From Comamonadaceae bacterium (lineage in GTDB: Bacteria > Pseudomonadota > Gammaproteobacteria > Burkholderiales > Burkholderiaceae_C): 42,842 nt of DNA. Below the pieces are notes generated by a model. That model did no database searches. It saw only the letters and a list, made by a program, of their open reading frames with translations, and was not told the origin of the DNA. Positions 1 through 7,747 of the stretch are shown here, one piece after another (positions within the stretch are counted from its first letter, which is position 1; every line of letters begins with the position of its first letter). Where the stretch lies: the NCBI GenBank assembly GCA_947447355.1, contig CANFJF010000030.1, positions 1 through 42,842 on the forward strand, in the 5' to 3' direction. The translations under genes and the position numbers were made by a program.

Positions 1-603
1 AAAAATGACCATGCAGTTGGCTTTTTTGATGGTCGCGGTGAGCTTACGCAGCGCCTGGCTCATCAACCGCGCCTGCAGGCCAGGCAACGAATCGCCCATT
101 TCGCCCTCGAGCTCAGCCTTGGGTGTCAGCGCGGCCACCGAGTCGATGACGATCAAGTCGACGGCGCCAGAGCGCGTCAAGGCGTCGACAATTTCAAGGG
201 CCTGCTCGCCGGTGTCTGGCTGAGAAATCAGCAGTTCTTGCAGGTTCACACCGAGCTTTTGAGCGTACTGGATGTCCAGCGCATGCTCGGCATCGACGAA
301 AGCGCAGGTGCCGCCAATTTTTTGCATCTCTGCGATGACTTGCAATGTCAACGTGGTTTTGCCGGAAGACTCCGGGCCGTAAATTTCGACCACTCGACCC
401 CGCGGCAGACCACCGACGCCGAGCGCGATGTCGAGCCCGAGCGACCCGGTGGAGACGACTTGAATGTCTTCAATCACCTCCCCAGCGCCCAGCTTCATGA
501 TGGTGCCCTTGCCGAACTGCTTTTCAATTTGGGCCAGCGCGGCCTGCAGGGCCTTGGCTTTTTCAGTGTTGAGGGCAGCGGTGGGTTTGACGGTGTCGTT
601 CAT
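1..603 (-). CDS. recA: Recombinase RecA (5' part; continues beyond the window)
   Basis: RecA binds single-stranded DNA, catalyses ATP-dependent strand exchange in homologous recombination and triggers LexA self-cleavage in the SOS response. The first 201 residues are visible; the rest lies left of base 1. The N-terminal helix is followed by the Walker A motif GPESSGKT at residues 76-83, then VDAEHALD and the Walker B segment [10 protein letters not shown]. The L1/L2 loops and C-terminal domain are off the window. The ATG at 603-601 has an AGGAG-like ribosome site (complement of ctcct) just upstream. Transcription is leftward, divergent from a MarR-like gene, and the intergenic region holds a LexA box. 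Identification is certain from the core motifs. Confidence 0.98.
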   Translation of the reverse strand, partial: MNDTVKPTAALNTEKAKALQAALAQIEKQFGKGTIMKLGAGEVIEDIQVVSTGSLGLDIALGVGGLPRGRVVEIYGPESSGKTTLTLQVIAEMQKIGGTCAFVDAEHALDIQYAQKLGVNLQELLISQPDTGEQALEIVDALTRSGAVDLIVIDSVAALTPKAELEGEMGDSLPGLQARLMSQALRKLTATIKKANCMVIF

Positions 604-674
604 GAAAATCTCCTTTAAAACCAACGATCTAATAACATTGAGCAGAAACATCGCGCTGAGGATTTAACTCGCCA

Positions 675-692
675 ACTGGATGCATGAACAGT
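675..692. promoter_or_regulatory. Probable LexA (SOS) box upstream of recA
   Basis: The site reads ACTG-N10-CAGT, a match to the CTG-N10-CAG palindrome bound by LexA in beta- and gammaproteobacteria, with the flanking A and T also conserved. It lies about 72 bases upstream of the recA start codon. The centre is less AT-rich than the E. coli consensus. SOS control of recA is well established in the family; operation of this particular site is inferred from sequence and position. Confidence 0.8.
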
Positions 693-756
693 ACTTTATC
701 AGCTGATTGAATTGTGTAAATGATATTTATGGTCAGTTTGCCTTACCATTTAGGGC

Positions 757-1296
757 ATGACTTCATTGACCACGCCAATCGCCGAAAACGTCGAGCGAAC
801 ATCCTCACTGAGCGGCGCCGAGGCGGTAGAGGGCGGTTGGCGCCAGACCCACTTGGGCCGTCTGCTGGGCCATGCCCTGCGCCGCTTTGACGCGCGCGTG
901 TTGGCCCTCATGGCCAGCGATCTGCAGGTCCCGCTCGCGTTGTCCAACCTAGCGGCCAGAGCACAAGTCGGCGCGGCGCACATCCATATCACGCGGCATC
1001 TCGCCATCGGCGGTTCGCGGCTGACCGATTTAGCGGCCAGCGCCGGCATGAGCAAGCAAGCCATGGGCGACTTAGTGGACCAATGCGAAGCGTGGGGGCT
1101 GGTGACGCGCGAGCCCGACCTGCATGACAAACGCGCCCGACAAGTGTTTTTCACGCCCTCAGGTCTGCTTTGGCTCGAGGCTTTTCGGCAGGCTGTCGCG
1201 CGTGCTGAAAGCGAATTTTCGCAAGCTGTCGGGCGCGATGTGGCCACCGTCGTGGCGCTCGGCCTCGAAGCCTATGCCGGCGGCTATGAAGGCTGA
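757..1296 (+). CDS. MarR-family winged-helix transcriptional regulator
   Basis: A 179-residue protein with the layout of a MarR regulator. An N-terminal dimerisation helix (LGHALRRFDARV) precedes a winged helix-turn-helix at about residues 85-140, with recognition-helix-like SKQAMGDLVDQCEAWGLV and the wing segment REPDLHDKRARQVFFT. A C-terminal helix completes the fold. MarR proteins usually repress genes for efflux or aromatic-acid metabolism and respond to small phenolic ligands; the ligand here is unknown. The gene is divergent from recA and 150 bases upstream of a two-component system on the same strand. The ATG follows TAGGGC, a weak ribosome site. Confidence 0.85.
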   Translation: MTSLTTPIAENVERTSSLSGAEAVEGGWRQTHLGRLLGHALRRFDARVLALMASDLQVPLALSNLAARAQVGAAHIHITRHLAIGGSRLTDLAASAGMSKQAMGDLVDQCEAWGLVTREPDLHDKRARQVFFTPSGLLWLEAFRQAVARAESEFSQAVGRDVATVVALGLEAYAGGYEG

Positions 1297-1446
1297 GGCC
1301 TGTCTAACGCCACTATTTGCGATGTTGTCAGCCAGCAGAAGGCTGCCAGCGCCTAGAATTTGCGACGGTTGCGACAATAACAAACTGGCACGGCAAGCGC
1401 TTCGATTTCGGCTGACGGCTGGCGGTTCAAAAACGAGGAGACAGCG

Positions 1447-2118
1447 ATGCGTATTTTGATTGCCGAGGACGATCAAGTCCTGGCCGACGGACTGCTGCGC
1501 ACCTTGCGTGCGTCCGGCGCCGCGACCGACCACGTGGCCAGCGGCTCGGAGTGCGATGCAGCCCTCATGACGAACACCGAGTTCGACCTGCTGATCCTCG
1601 ACCTGGGCCTGCCGCGCATGCACGGGCTGGAAGTGCTCAAACGCTTGCGCGCCCGCGGCTCCACCATGCCGGTGCTGATCCTCACCGCCGCCGACAGCGT
1701 CGAAGAGCGCGTCAAGGGCTTGGACTACGGTGCTGACGACTACATGGCCAAACCCTTTTCGCTGCAAGAACTCGAAGCCCGCGTGCGCGCCTTGACGCGT
1801 CGCGGCATGGGTGGCGCTACCAGCACCATCAAGCATGGCCCGCTGATTTACGACCAAGGTGGGCGTGTTGCCACGATTGACGGCGCCATGGTCGAGCTCT
1901 CGGCACGCGAGTTGGGTTTGCTCGAAGTCTTGCTGCAGCGCGCCGGCCGACTGGTCAGCAAAGACCAGCTGGTTGAACGGCTCTGCGAATGGGGCGAAGA
2001 AGTCAGCAACAACGCCATCGAGGTCTACATTCACCGATTGCGCAAGAAAATCGAGAAAGGACCGATCCGCATCGCGACGGTGCGCGGCTTGGGCTACTGC
2101 CTCGAAAAAATCCCTTGA
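1447..2118 (+). CDS. OmpR-family response regulator (TctD/QseB-like)
   Basis: A 223-residue two-domain regulator. The receiver domain (about residues 1-115) has the acidic pair EDD at 7-9, the phosphoacceptor Asp in LLILDLGLP, the conserved Thr in LILTAAD and the Lys in YMAKPF. The winged-helix DNA-binding domain (about 125-223) ends with the typical IRIATVRGLGYCLE. A GAGGAG ribosome site precedes the ATG. The stop codon overlaps the TTG start of the sensor kinase, so the two are one operon. Its relatives include TctD, which controls tricarboxylate uptake through TctCBA. That link is suggestive here because the window holds six TctC-type receptors, but regulation of them is not shown. Confidence 0.93.
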   Translation: MRILIAEDDQVLADGLLRTLRASGAATDHVASGSECDAALMTNTEFDLLILDLGLPRMHGLEVLKRLRARGSTMPVLILTAADSVEERVKGLDYGADDYMAKPFSLQELEARVRALTRRGMGGATSTIKHGPLIYDQGGRVATIDGAMVELSARELGLLEVLLQRAGRLVSKDQLVERLCEWGEEVSNNAIEVYIHRLRKKIEKGPIRIATVRGLGYCLEKIP

Positions 2119-3548
2119 AAATTTTTCAGCGCGGCAAGCGCAGTCTGTTTGGTGAGATCCTGGATTGGATGCTGACGCCGTTGCTCTTGCTCTGGCCGAT
2201 CAGCTTGGCGCTGACTTGGCTGGTAGCTCAGAATATCGCCGGAAAACCTTTCGACCGTGCACTCGAATACAACGTGCAGGCGCTGGCCAAATTGGTCGTG
2301 GTCCGGCAGCAGCAAGTGATCTTTTCGATGCCCGCGCCCGCGCGCGAAATGCTGCGCGCCGATGACAGCGACTTGGTTTACTACCAAGTGCTTGGCGCAC
2401 GCGGCGAGTATCTGAGTGGCGAGGCCGATTTGCCTTTGCCACCGGAGGAAAACAAACCCGTCAATGGAGAAGTACGGCTGCGTGAAGACGTGATGCGCGG
2501 CGAAGACGTGCGCGTTGCCTACACCTGGGTCGACATCGATGTCCCTGGTGCCCATCCGCTGCTCGTGCAAGTCGCCGAAACCCTCGAAAAACGCAAAACG
2601 CTGGCGACCGAAATTGTCAAAGGCGTGATGGTGCCGCAGTTTGTCACGCTGCCACTGGCGGTGCTGCTGGTTTGGCTGGCGCTGGTGCGCGGCATCAAGC
2701 CGCTGGCGCAACTTGAAAAACGCATCCGCGCGCGCAAGCCCGACGACATGAGCCCGCTCGATGAAAGCGCCGTCCCGGAAGAAGTGGCGCCGCTGGTCTC
2801 GTCCATCAACGACTTGCTGAGCCGCCTCAAGGCCTCACTGACGACCCAAAAACGCTTTTTAGCAGACGCCGCACACCAGCTGAAAACGCCGCTCGCCGGC
2901 TTGCGCATGCAGGCCGATCTGGCGCAACGTGAAACCGATGCGGACGAATTGAAAAAATCTTTGAAACAAATCGGCCGCGCGAGCATTCGCGCTACGCACA
3001 CGGTCAACCAACTGCTGGCCATGGCCCGCGCAGAGACCACTGGTCGCAGTCTGGCGCAGCACCCGATCGATCTGGCTTACATCGTCTCTGAAGCCATTCA
3101 AGACACGCTGCCGCACGCGTTTGAAAAGCAGATCGACCTGGGTTACGAAGGCCCGGAACAAGGCGAAGCGGCGAGCCGCGTGCAGGGCAATGCCACACTG
3201 CTTAAGGAACTGGTGCGCAACCTTCTCGACAACGCCATCAACTACACACCGGCCAAAGGACAGGTCACCGCGCGCTTGCTGACCGACCGCTTCAGCGGCG
3301 TCGTGGTGCTGCTGGTCGAAGACACCGGCCCCGGCATTCCTGCGGCCGAGCGTGAACTGGTTCTACAGCCTTTTTACCGTGCCCTCGGCACCAACGTCGA
3401 CGGCACAGGCTTGGGGCTAGCGATTGTGCAAGAAATCGCGCAGCAGCATGGCGCGACCATCAGCATTGACGATGCCGACCGGCCCGGCCACCCGAACTTC
3501 CCCGGCACTCGCGTCACCGTGCGCTTTGTCGGTATGACGCAAACCTGA
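2115..3548 (+). CDS. TctE/QseC-like sensor histidine kinase
   Basis: A membrane sensor kinase of 477 residues, partner of the preceding response regulator. The best start is a TTG at 2115 that overlaps the regulator's stop (TTGA), giving MKIFQRGKRSLFGEILDW; longer readings would run into the regulator's coding region. One membrane segment lies near residues 18-38 and a second near 175-195 (PLAVLLVWLALV), enclosing a periplasmic sensor region. Then come a HAMP-like linker, the H box with phosphorylated His in DAAHQLKTPLAG, the N box ELVRNLLDNAINYTP, the G1 box EDTGPGIP and the G2 box GTGLGLAIV. The periplasmic domain resembles those of TctE-type kinases, which sense carboxylates; the ligand is unknown. 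Confidence 0.93.
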   Translation: MKIFQRGKRSLFGEILDWMLTPLLLLWPISLALTWLVAQNIAGKPFDRALEYNVQALAKLVVVRQQQVIFSMPAPAREMLRADDSDLVYYQVLGARGEYLSGEADLPLPPEENKPVNGEVRLREDVMRGEDVRVAYTWVDIDVPGAHPLLVQVAETLEKRKTLATEIVKGVMVPQFVTLPLAVLLVWLALVRGIKPLAQLEKRIRARKPDDMSPLDESAVPEEVAPLVSSINDLLSRLKASLTTQKRFLADAAHQLKTPLAGLRMQADLAQRETDADELKKSLKQIGRASIRATHTVNQLLAMARAETTGRSLAQHPIDLAYIVSEAIQDTLPHAFEKQIDLGYEGPEQGEAASRVQGNATLLKELVRNLLDNAINYTPAKGQVTARLLTDRFSGVVVLLVEDTGPGIPAAERELVLQPFYRALGTNVDGTGLGLAIVQEIAQQHGATISIDDADRPGHPNFPGTRVTVRFVGMTQT

Positions 3549-3560
3549 GCCCTTCAGCCT

Positions 3561-6545
3561 TCAGCTCAAGTGCTTGCCGACAATCCCAGCCAGTTCAAAC
3601 ATCGTCACCTGCGGCTTGCCAAACACCGCAAATAGCTTGGCATCGGCATTGATAGCGCGCTTGTTGGCTGCGTCCTGCAGACCTTCGGCTTTGATGTAGT
3701 CCCAAAGCTTTTTAATGACCTGTGTACGGGCTACCAGCTCGGCGCCAATCACAGCGGCGAGTGCCTCACTCGGCTTGAGGCCCGTGCCGGGCGTGGTCTT
3801 GCGAGGCACCTTGGGTTTGTCGGAAGCAGGTGCTTTCTTGGCGGCCACTTTTTTAGCAGCGACCTTCTTAGCCGCCACCTTCTTGGCGGCAGGCGCGGCG
3901 CCTTTGGCTGCCACTGTTTTGCCAAACGGCGTTTTCACGGCGCCGGTGCGCGGCGGTCCGGCGGTTTTGCGCGGTGGGAACTTGGAAGGCGCAAATTCAA
4001 AGTTGACTTTCCCGGCTTCAGCGTCCCAAGCCAGCATGGCTTTGAAGGGACGGCGCGTGCGCATCGAAACAAACTTGTCAAGCAAGTCAGTCTTGCCGGT
4101 GCCTAGCAGTTTTTGCATCTGCTCAGGGTCCACCGGTTGCTGAAGAATCATGGTGCCGGTCTTGAAGTCGCAGCTCGGTGTCGGCTGCTCCAGCGTCGGC
4201 ACGGACTTGGCACAGACATAATTTTTACCGTGCTCGTGCACCGGACTGCCGCACTTGGGGCAAGGACCCATAGAAGGTGTGGCACCGAAGTCGACAATCT
4301 CGCCGGTCTCGCCGTTTTTGTCATCGCCAAAGTCAAACTCGAGCTTGTAATTCTTGGTTTCCTCGTCGAACTTGATGACCATTTCAGCCGTGAACGGCCA
4401 ACCGGCTTTGGAACGGAAACCGTCCAGCGGGCCGATCTTTTTGTCACGCAAAAATTGCTCGACTTCAGCGACTTCGAAAGTCCGACCTGCTGGCGTTTTG
4501 CCGAACGAAAAGCCGCAACCTTCAGCCGCGCCGGCGACACCAACGCAGGTGTAGCGCCGGTAGTTTTCCTTGATGATGCCGCCGCAATTAGGGCAGGGCG
4601 CGGTGAGCGTGGCGTAGTCGCCCGGAATGGTGTCTTTGTCGTACCCCTTGGCCTTGTTCACCAAGCGCTCGGTCATGAGAGCAATGTCGGCCATGAAGCT
4701 TTCGCGGCTGAGTTGGCCCTGCTCCATCTGCTTCAGTTTGTGCTCCCATTCGCCGGTGAGGTCGGCACGCGACAGCTCTTCGACACCGAGTCCACGCAGC
4801 AGCGTCATGAGTTGAAAAGCCTTGGCCGTGGGGATCAATTCCCGGCCTTCGCGGAGCATGTATTTCTCGGCGATCAAACCCTCGATCGTCGCGGCGCGGG
4901 TGGCCGGTGTGCCGAGGCCTTTTTCCTGCATGGCTTCGCGCAGTTCATCGTCTTCAATGGTTTGGCCGGCGCCTTCCATGGCGCCCAGCAAGGTCGCTTC
5001 AGAGTAACGCGCGGGGGGCCGGGTTTTCAGGCCCTTGGGGTCGACCGCTTCAACGGCCACCAATTCACCGGGTTTCACCGGCACCAAGTTTTGGCCTTTG
5101 TCGCCGTCTTTGGGTTCGGCCACTTCGGCGGCGGCTTCCTTGCCGTAAATCGCCAGCCAACCGGGCTTGACCAGCACCTTGCCCTCGGTCTTGAAACTGT
5201 GCTGGGCGGCCTTGGTGATGCGCGTGGTCACCATGTACTCGGCACTCGGGAAAAACACCGACATGAAACGGCGCACCACCAGGTCGTAGAGTTTTTGTTC
5301 GGCGTCGCTCAAGCCACTGGGCGCTTGCAGTGTTGGGATGATGGCGAAGTGATCGCTGACTTTCGCGTTATCAAAGATCCTTTTGCTGGGCTTGATGTAG
5401 TTGCCGTTGAGGGCCACCAGCGCATGCGGTGCCAAGTGCTTCATCTCACTGCCGGCGATCATTTCAAAGGTTTGCTTGACGACCGGAACATAGTCTTCAG
5501 GCAGGGCCCGTGAATCAGTTCGGGGGTAAGTCAGTGCCTTGTGGCGTTCGTACAAACTTTGCGCAATCGACAACGTGGTCTTCGCCGAAAAGCCGAACTT
5601 GCCGTTGGCTTCACGCTGCAGCGAGGTCAAATCAAACAACATGCCGGCGGCTTGCGTGGTTGGCCGGGAGTCTTCCGTGACGCTGGCTTTTTGGCCTCGC
5701 ACGGCATTAGCGATAGTGAGGGCTTCAGCTTCAGACCAAACGCGATCGGCTTTGAGTTCGGCATCAGGCTCAGCGCCTTCAGCTAGATTTGCATTGGCGG
5801 TGGATTTTTTCCACTGTGGGTCGAACCACTTGCCCGGGTACTCGCCGGCCTCAGCGGCAAAACTGGCGTGCACTTCCCAGTAGTTACGGCTGATGAACTT
5901 GCGAATTTTTTCTTCACGTTCGACCACCACCGACAGCGTCGGCGTTTGCACGCGACCCACGGTGGTCAAAAAGAAACCGCCGTCGCGTGAATTGAAGGCG
6001 GTCATGGCACGCGTGCCATTGATGCCGACCATCCAATCAGCCTCGGAACGACAACGGGCTGCGTCGGCCAACGGCATCATTTGCTCGTCGCTGCGCAGGC
6101 TCGCGAAGCCGTCGCGAATAGCGGCCGGCGTCATCGACTGCAACCAGAGCCGTTTGACCGGATGCTTAGCTTTGGAATATTGCTGAATCAACCGGAATAT
6201 CAACTCGCCTTCGCGGCCCGCATCACAGGCGTTGACCATGGCGCCAATGTCTTTGCGCTTGGCCAGCTTGACGATGGCGTTGAGTCGCGTCTTCGTCTTG
6301 TCGATGGGTTTCAGGTCAAAGTATGGCGGGATCACCGGCAGGTTGGCGAAGCTCCACTTGCCGCGCTTGACGTCAAACTCTTCAGGCGCCTGAATCTCGA
6401 CCAAATGGCCGACCGCCGAGGTGACGATCCACTCGTCGCTCTCGAAGTACTCATCGTGTTTTTCGAACTTGCCCGCCGTGGGCGTGATGGCGCGCACGAT
6501 GTCTTGTGCCACTGAAGGCTTTTCTGCAATCACCAAAGTTTTCAT
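3561..6545 (-). CDS. topB: DNA topoisomerase III with H1-like linker and C-terminal SWIB domain
   Basis: A type IA topoisomerase of 994 residues that decatenates and relaxes DNA by single-strand passage. The Toprim domain is N-terminal (VIAEKPSVAQDI, DAGREGELIF at 108-117). The catalytic tyrosine is Tyr340 in ALTYPRTDSR. Two zinc-ribbon-like Cys clusters follow, beginning CPNCGG and CPKCGSP. The protein is much longer than E. coli TopB (653 residues). After the zinc ribbons comes an Ala/Lys-rich stretch with repeated KKVAA units, then about 76 residues (919-994) that match a SWIB/MDM2 domain (KPSEALAAVIG, KKLWDYIKAEGLQD, INADAKLFAVFG). The start overlaps the stop of the TlpA-like gene (ATGA), implying translational coupling. 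Confidence 0.95.
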   Translation of the reverse strand: MKTLVIAEKPSVAQDIVRAITPTAGKFEKHDEYFESDEWIVTSAVGHLVEIQAPEEFDVKRGKWSFANLPVIPPYFDLKPIDKTKTRLNAIVKLAKRKDIGAMVNACDAGREGELIFRLIQQYSKAKHPVKRLWLQSMTPAAIRDGFASLRSDEQMMPLADAARCRSEADWMVGINGTRAMTAFNSRDGGFFLTTVGRVQTPTLSVVVEREEKIRKFISRNYWEVHASFAAEAGEYPGKWFDPQWKKSTANANLAEGAEPDAELKADRVWSEAEALTIANAVRGQKASVTEDSRPTTQAAGMLFDLTSLQREANGKFGFSAKTTLSIAQSLYERHKALTYPRTDSRALPEDYVPVVKQTFEMIAGSEMKHLAPHALVALNGNYIKPSKRIFDNAKVSDHFAIIPTLQAPSGLSDAEQKLYDLVVRRFMSVFFPSAEYMVTTRITKAAQHSFKTEGKVLVKPGWLAIYGKEAAAEVAEPKDGDKGQNLVPVKPGELVAVEAVDPKGLKTRPPARYSEATLLGAMEGAGQTIEDDELREAMQEKGLGTPATRAATIEGLIAEKYMLREGRELIPTAKAFQLMTLLRGLGVEELSRADLTGEWEHKLKQMEQGQLSRESFMADIALMTERLVNKAKGYDKDTIPGDYATLTAPCPNCGGIIKENYRRYTCVGVAGAAEGCGFSFGKTPAGRTFEVAEVEQFLRDKKIGPLDGFRSKAGWPFTAEMVIKFDEETKNYKLEFDFGDDKNGETGEIVDFGATPSMGPCPKCGSPVHEHGKNYVCAKSVPTLEQPTPSCDFKTGTMILQQPVDPEQMQKLLGTGKTDLLDKFVSMRTRRPFKAMLAWDAEAGKVNFEFAPSKFPPRKTAGPPRTGAVKTPFGKTVAAKGAAPAAKKVAAKKVAAKKVAAKKAPASDKPKVPRKTTPGTGLKPSEALAAVIGAELVARTQVIKKLWDYIKAEGLQDAANKRAINADAKLFAVFGKPQVTMFELAGIVGKHLS

Positions 6546-7054
6546 AAGTACTTCTTCAAATTTTCTATGTCTTCCGGGACCATTTCCCGGGCTTCTGCGA
6601 AAACGACCCGGCCATTTCGGCCCCGCACCACCACCACTGGCAGCCCACGCGGCTTGGGCCAGACCTTCGCCACTTCGGGCGTGGCCATGGCAGCCGGAAA
6701 GCTGTAGCCCTTGGCCTTCAAATGCGCACTGGCCGTGCTGGCCAGACGGTCAATCGACAGTCCCAGCACCACCAAACCCTCGCTGCGTCCGGCTTGCCAC
6801 AGCGCCTCCATATGGGGCGACTGCACGGCACAAAACGGACACCAACTCGCCCACCAGTAAACCACAAGCACCTTGCCCTCAGCTTGTGCCGGCCCCCAAG
6901 GGCTGCCATCGAGCAGCGTCAAGGACGGCACGACCAACGCACTGCCAAGCGCAGGCAACGGGGCTCCGGCCGGCTCAGCCGCCATCGCACCGACGCCCCA
7001 AGGCAGCACGGCCAAGGCCGCAGCAGACTGCATCAACTCGCGGCGATTGACCAT
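6542..7054 (-). CDS. TlpA-family thiol-disulfide oxidoreductase, exported
   Basis: A thioredoxin-fold protein of 170 residues, probably periplasmic. The leader begins MVNRRELMQSAAALAVLP and has a twin-arginine-like pair followed by a hydrophobic stretch ending near AMAAEP. The redox site is the CPFC motif in YWWASWCPFCAVQSP. TlpA/ResA-like proteins reduce or isomerise disulfides in cytochrome c maturation and other envelope processes; the client here is unknown. The ATG at 7054 is preferred over an upstream in-frame ATG because an AGGAG ribosome site lies just before it and the leader then starts at the Arg pair. It is the first gene of a leftward pair with topB (4-base overlap). Confidence 0.88.
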   Translation of the reverse strand: MVNRRELMQSAAALAVLPWGVGAMAAEPAGAPLPALGSALVVPSLTLLDGSPWGPAQAEGKVLVVYWWASWCPFCAVQSPHMEALWQAGRSEGLVVLGLSIDRLASTASAHLKAKGYSFPAAMATPEVAKVWPKPRGLPVVVVRGRNGRVVFAEAREMVPEDIENLKKYL

Positions 7055-7097
7055 CACTTGCTCCTTACAATAAGCACCTCTCGCGTACGCACGCGGG

Positions 7098-7121
7098 CAC
7101 GCATGCGCACGCACATGCATG
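7098..7121. other. 24-base alternating purine-pyrimidine tract between divergent genes
   Basis: Bases 7098-7121 alternate pyrimidine and purine without a break and are rich in CG, CA and TG steps. A shorter 14-base alternating run lies at 7082-7095, separated by two G residues. Such tracts can flip to Z-DNA under negative supercoiling. The tract lies in the divergent promoter region between the tlpA-like/topB pair and the SET-domain gene and runs into the chosen SET start codon. Any regulatory role is inference. Confidence 0.5.
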
Positions 7122-7738
7122 AATTAACCATACCAAAAATTTTCAACGTGTCCAAAATCAGCACCAACGTCAGCACCAAGGCCACCCCCAAAGGTCCCGT
7201 CACCTCAACGCCTGCCCCTTCTGGCAAGCGCATCCAGACGCGTCTTTCCGGCGTGCATGGCAAAGGCATGTTTGCCGTGCAAGACTTGGCTGAAGGCGAG
7301 ACGCTGATTGAGTACATCGGCGAGATCATCAGCTGGAAAGAAGCGCTGCGGCGTCATCCTCACGACCCGACCGACCCCAACCACACCTTTTACTTCCATG
7401 TCGATGAAAAGCATGTGATCGACGCCAAGCACGGCGGTAATTCCTCGCGCTGGATCAACCACAGCTGCGCACCCAACTGCGAAGCCGATGAGCAAAAGGG
7501 TCGGATTTTCATCAAAGCGCTGCATAACATTCCTGCAGGCCAAGAGCTTTTTTACGACTACGGACTGATCATTGACGCGCCGTACACCAAAAAGCTCAAA
7601 GCTGAATACCCCTGCTGGTGCGGCGCGCCGACGTGCCGCGGCACGCTGCTCGCACCCAAAGACAAAAAAGTGAAGACAGAGAAGAAAGAAAGCAAAGACA
7701 AGAAAGAGAAGAAAAAGTCGAAGGCCAAAAAAGGCTGA
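7115..7738 (+). CDS. SET-domain protein-lysine N-methyltransferase
   Basis: A 207-residue SET-domain protein that should transfer methyl groups from S-adenosylmethionine to lysines of a protein substrate. The SET core runs from about residue 40: HGKGMFAVQD, LIEYIGEII, the cofactor-binding NHSC motif in SRWINHSCAPNCEAD (112-125) and the active-site Tyr in ELFYDYG. A post-SET zinc-type motif CWCGAPTCRG (167-176) follows. The last 25 residues are almost all Lys, Glu and Ser. The start is uncertain: ATG 7115 is given, but GTG 7148 (MSKISTNVS) would also fit, and neither has a clear ribosome site. The stop overlaps the GAGG ribosome site of birA. The substrate is unknown; ribosomal or DNA-binding proteins are possible. 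Confidence 0.9.
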   Translation: MHELTIPKIFNVSKISTNVSTKATPKGPVTSTPAPSGKRIQTRLSGVHGKGMFAVQDLAEGETLIEYIGEIISWKEALRRHPHDPTDPNHTFYFHVDEKHVIDAKHGGNSSRWINHSCAPNCEADEQKGRIFIKALHNIPAGQELFYDYGLIIDAPYTKKLKAEYPCWCGAPTCRGTLLAPKDKKVKTEKKESKDKKEKKKSKAKKG

Positions 7739-7747
7739 GGCGACTGT

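Noticed and set aside
238..618. Rightward open frame across the recA start
   Set aside because: Antisense to RecA Walker motifs; no ribosome site and no family resemblance.
3835..3900. Possible CRISPR-like or tandem DNA repeat
   Set aside because: The repeats are short codon-level repeats encoding the AAKKV units of the TopB linker, without spacers or palindromic structure.
4113..5513. Long rightward open frame (466 codons) inside topB
   Set aside because: It lies antisense to conserved topoisomerase motifs and has low-complexity, mixed composition without recognisable domains; it is a by-product of GC-rich codon use.
6722..7114. N-terminal extension of the SET-domain frame
   Set aside because: It would overlap the well-supported TlpA-like gene on the other strand, and the extension is Arg/His-rich shadow sequence.
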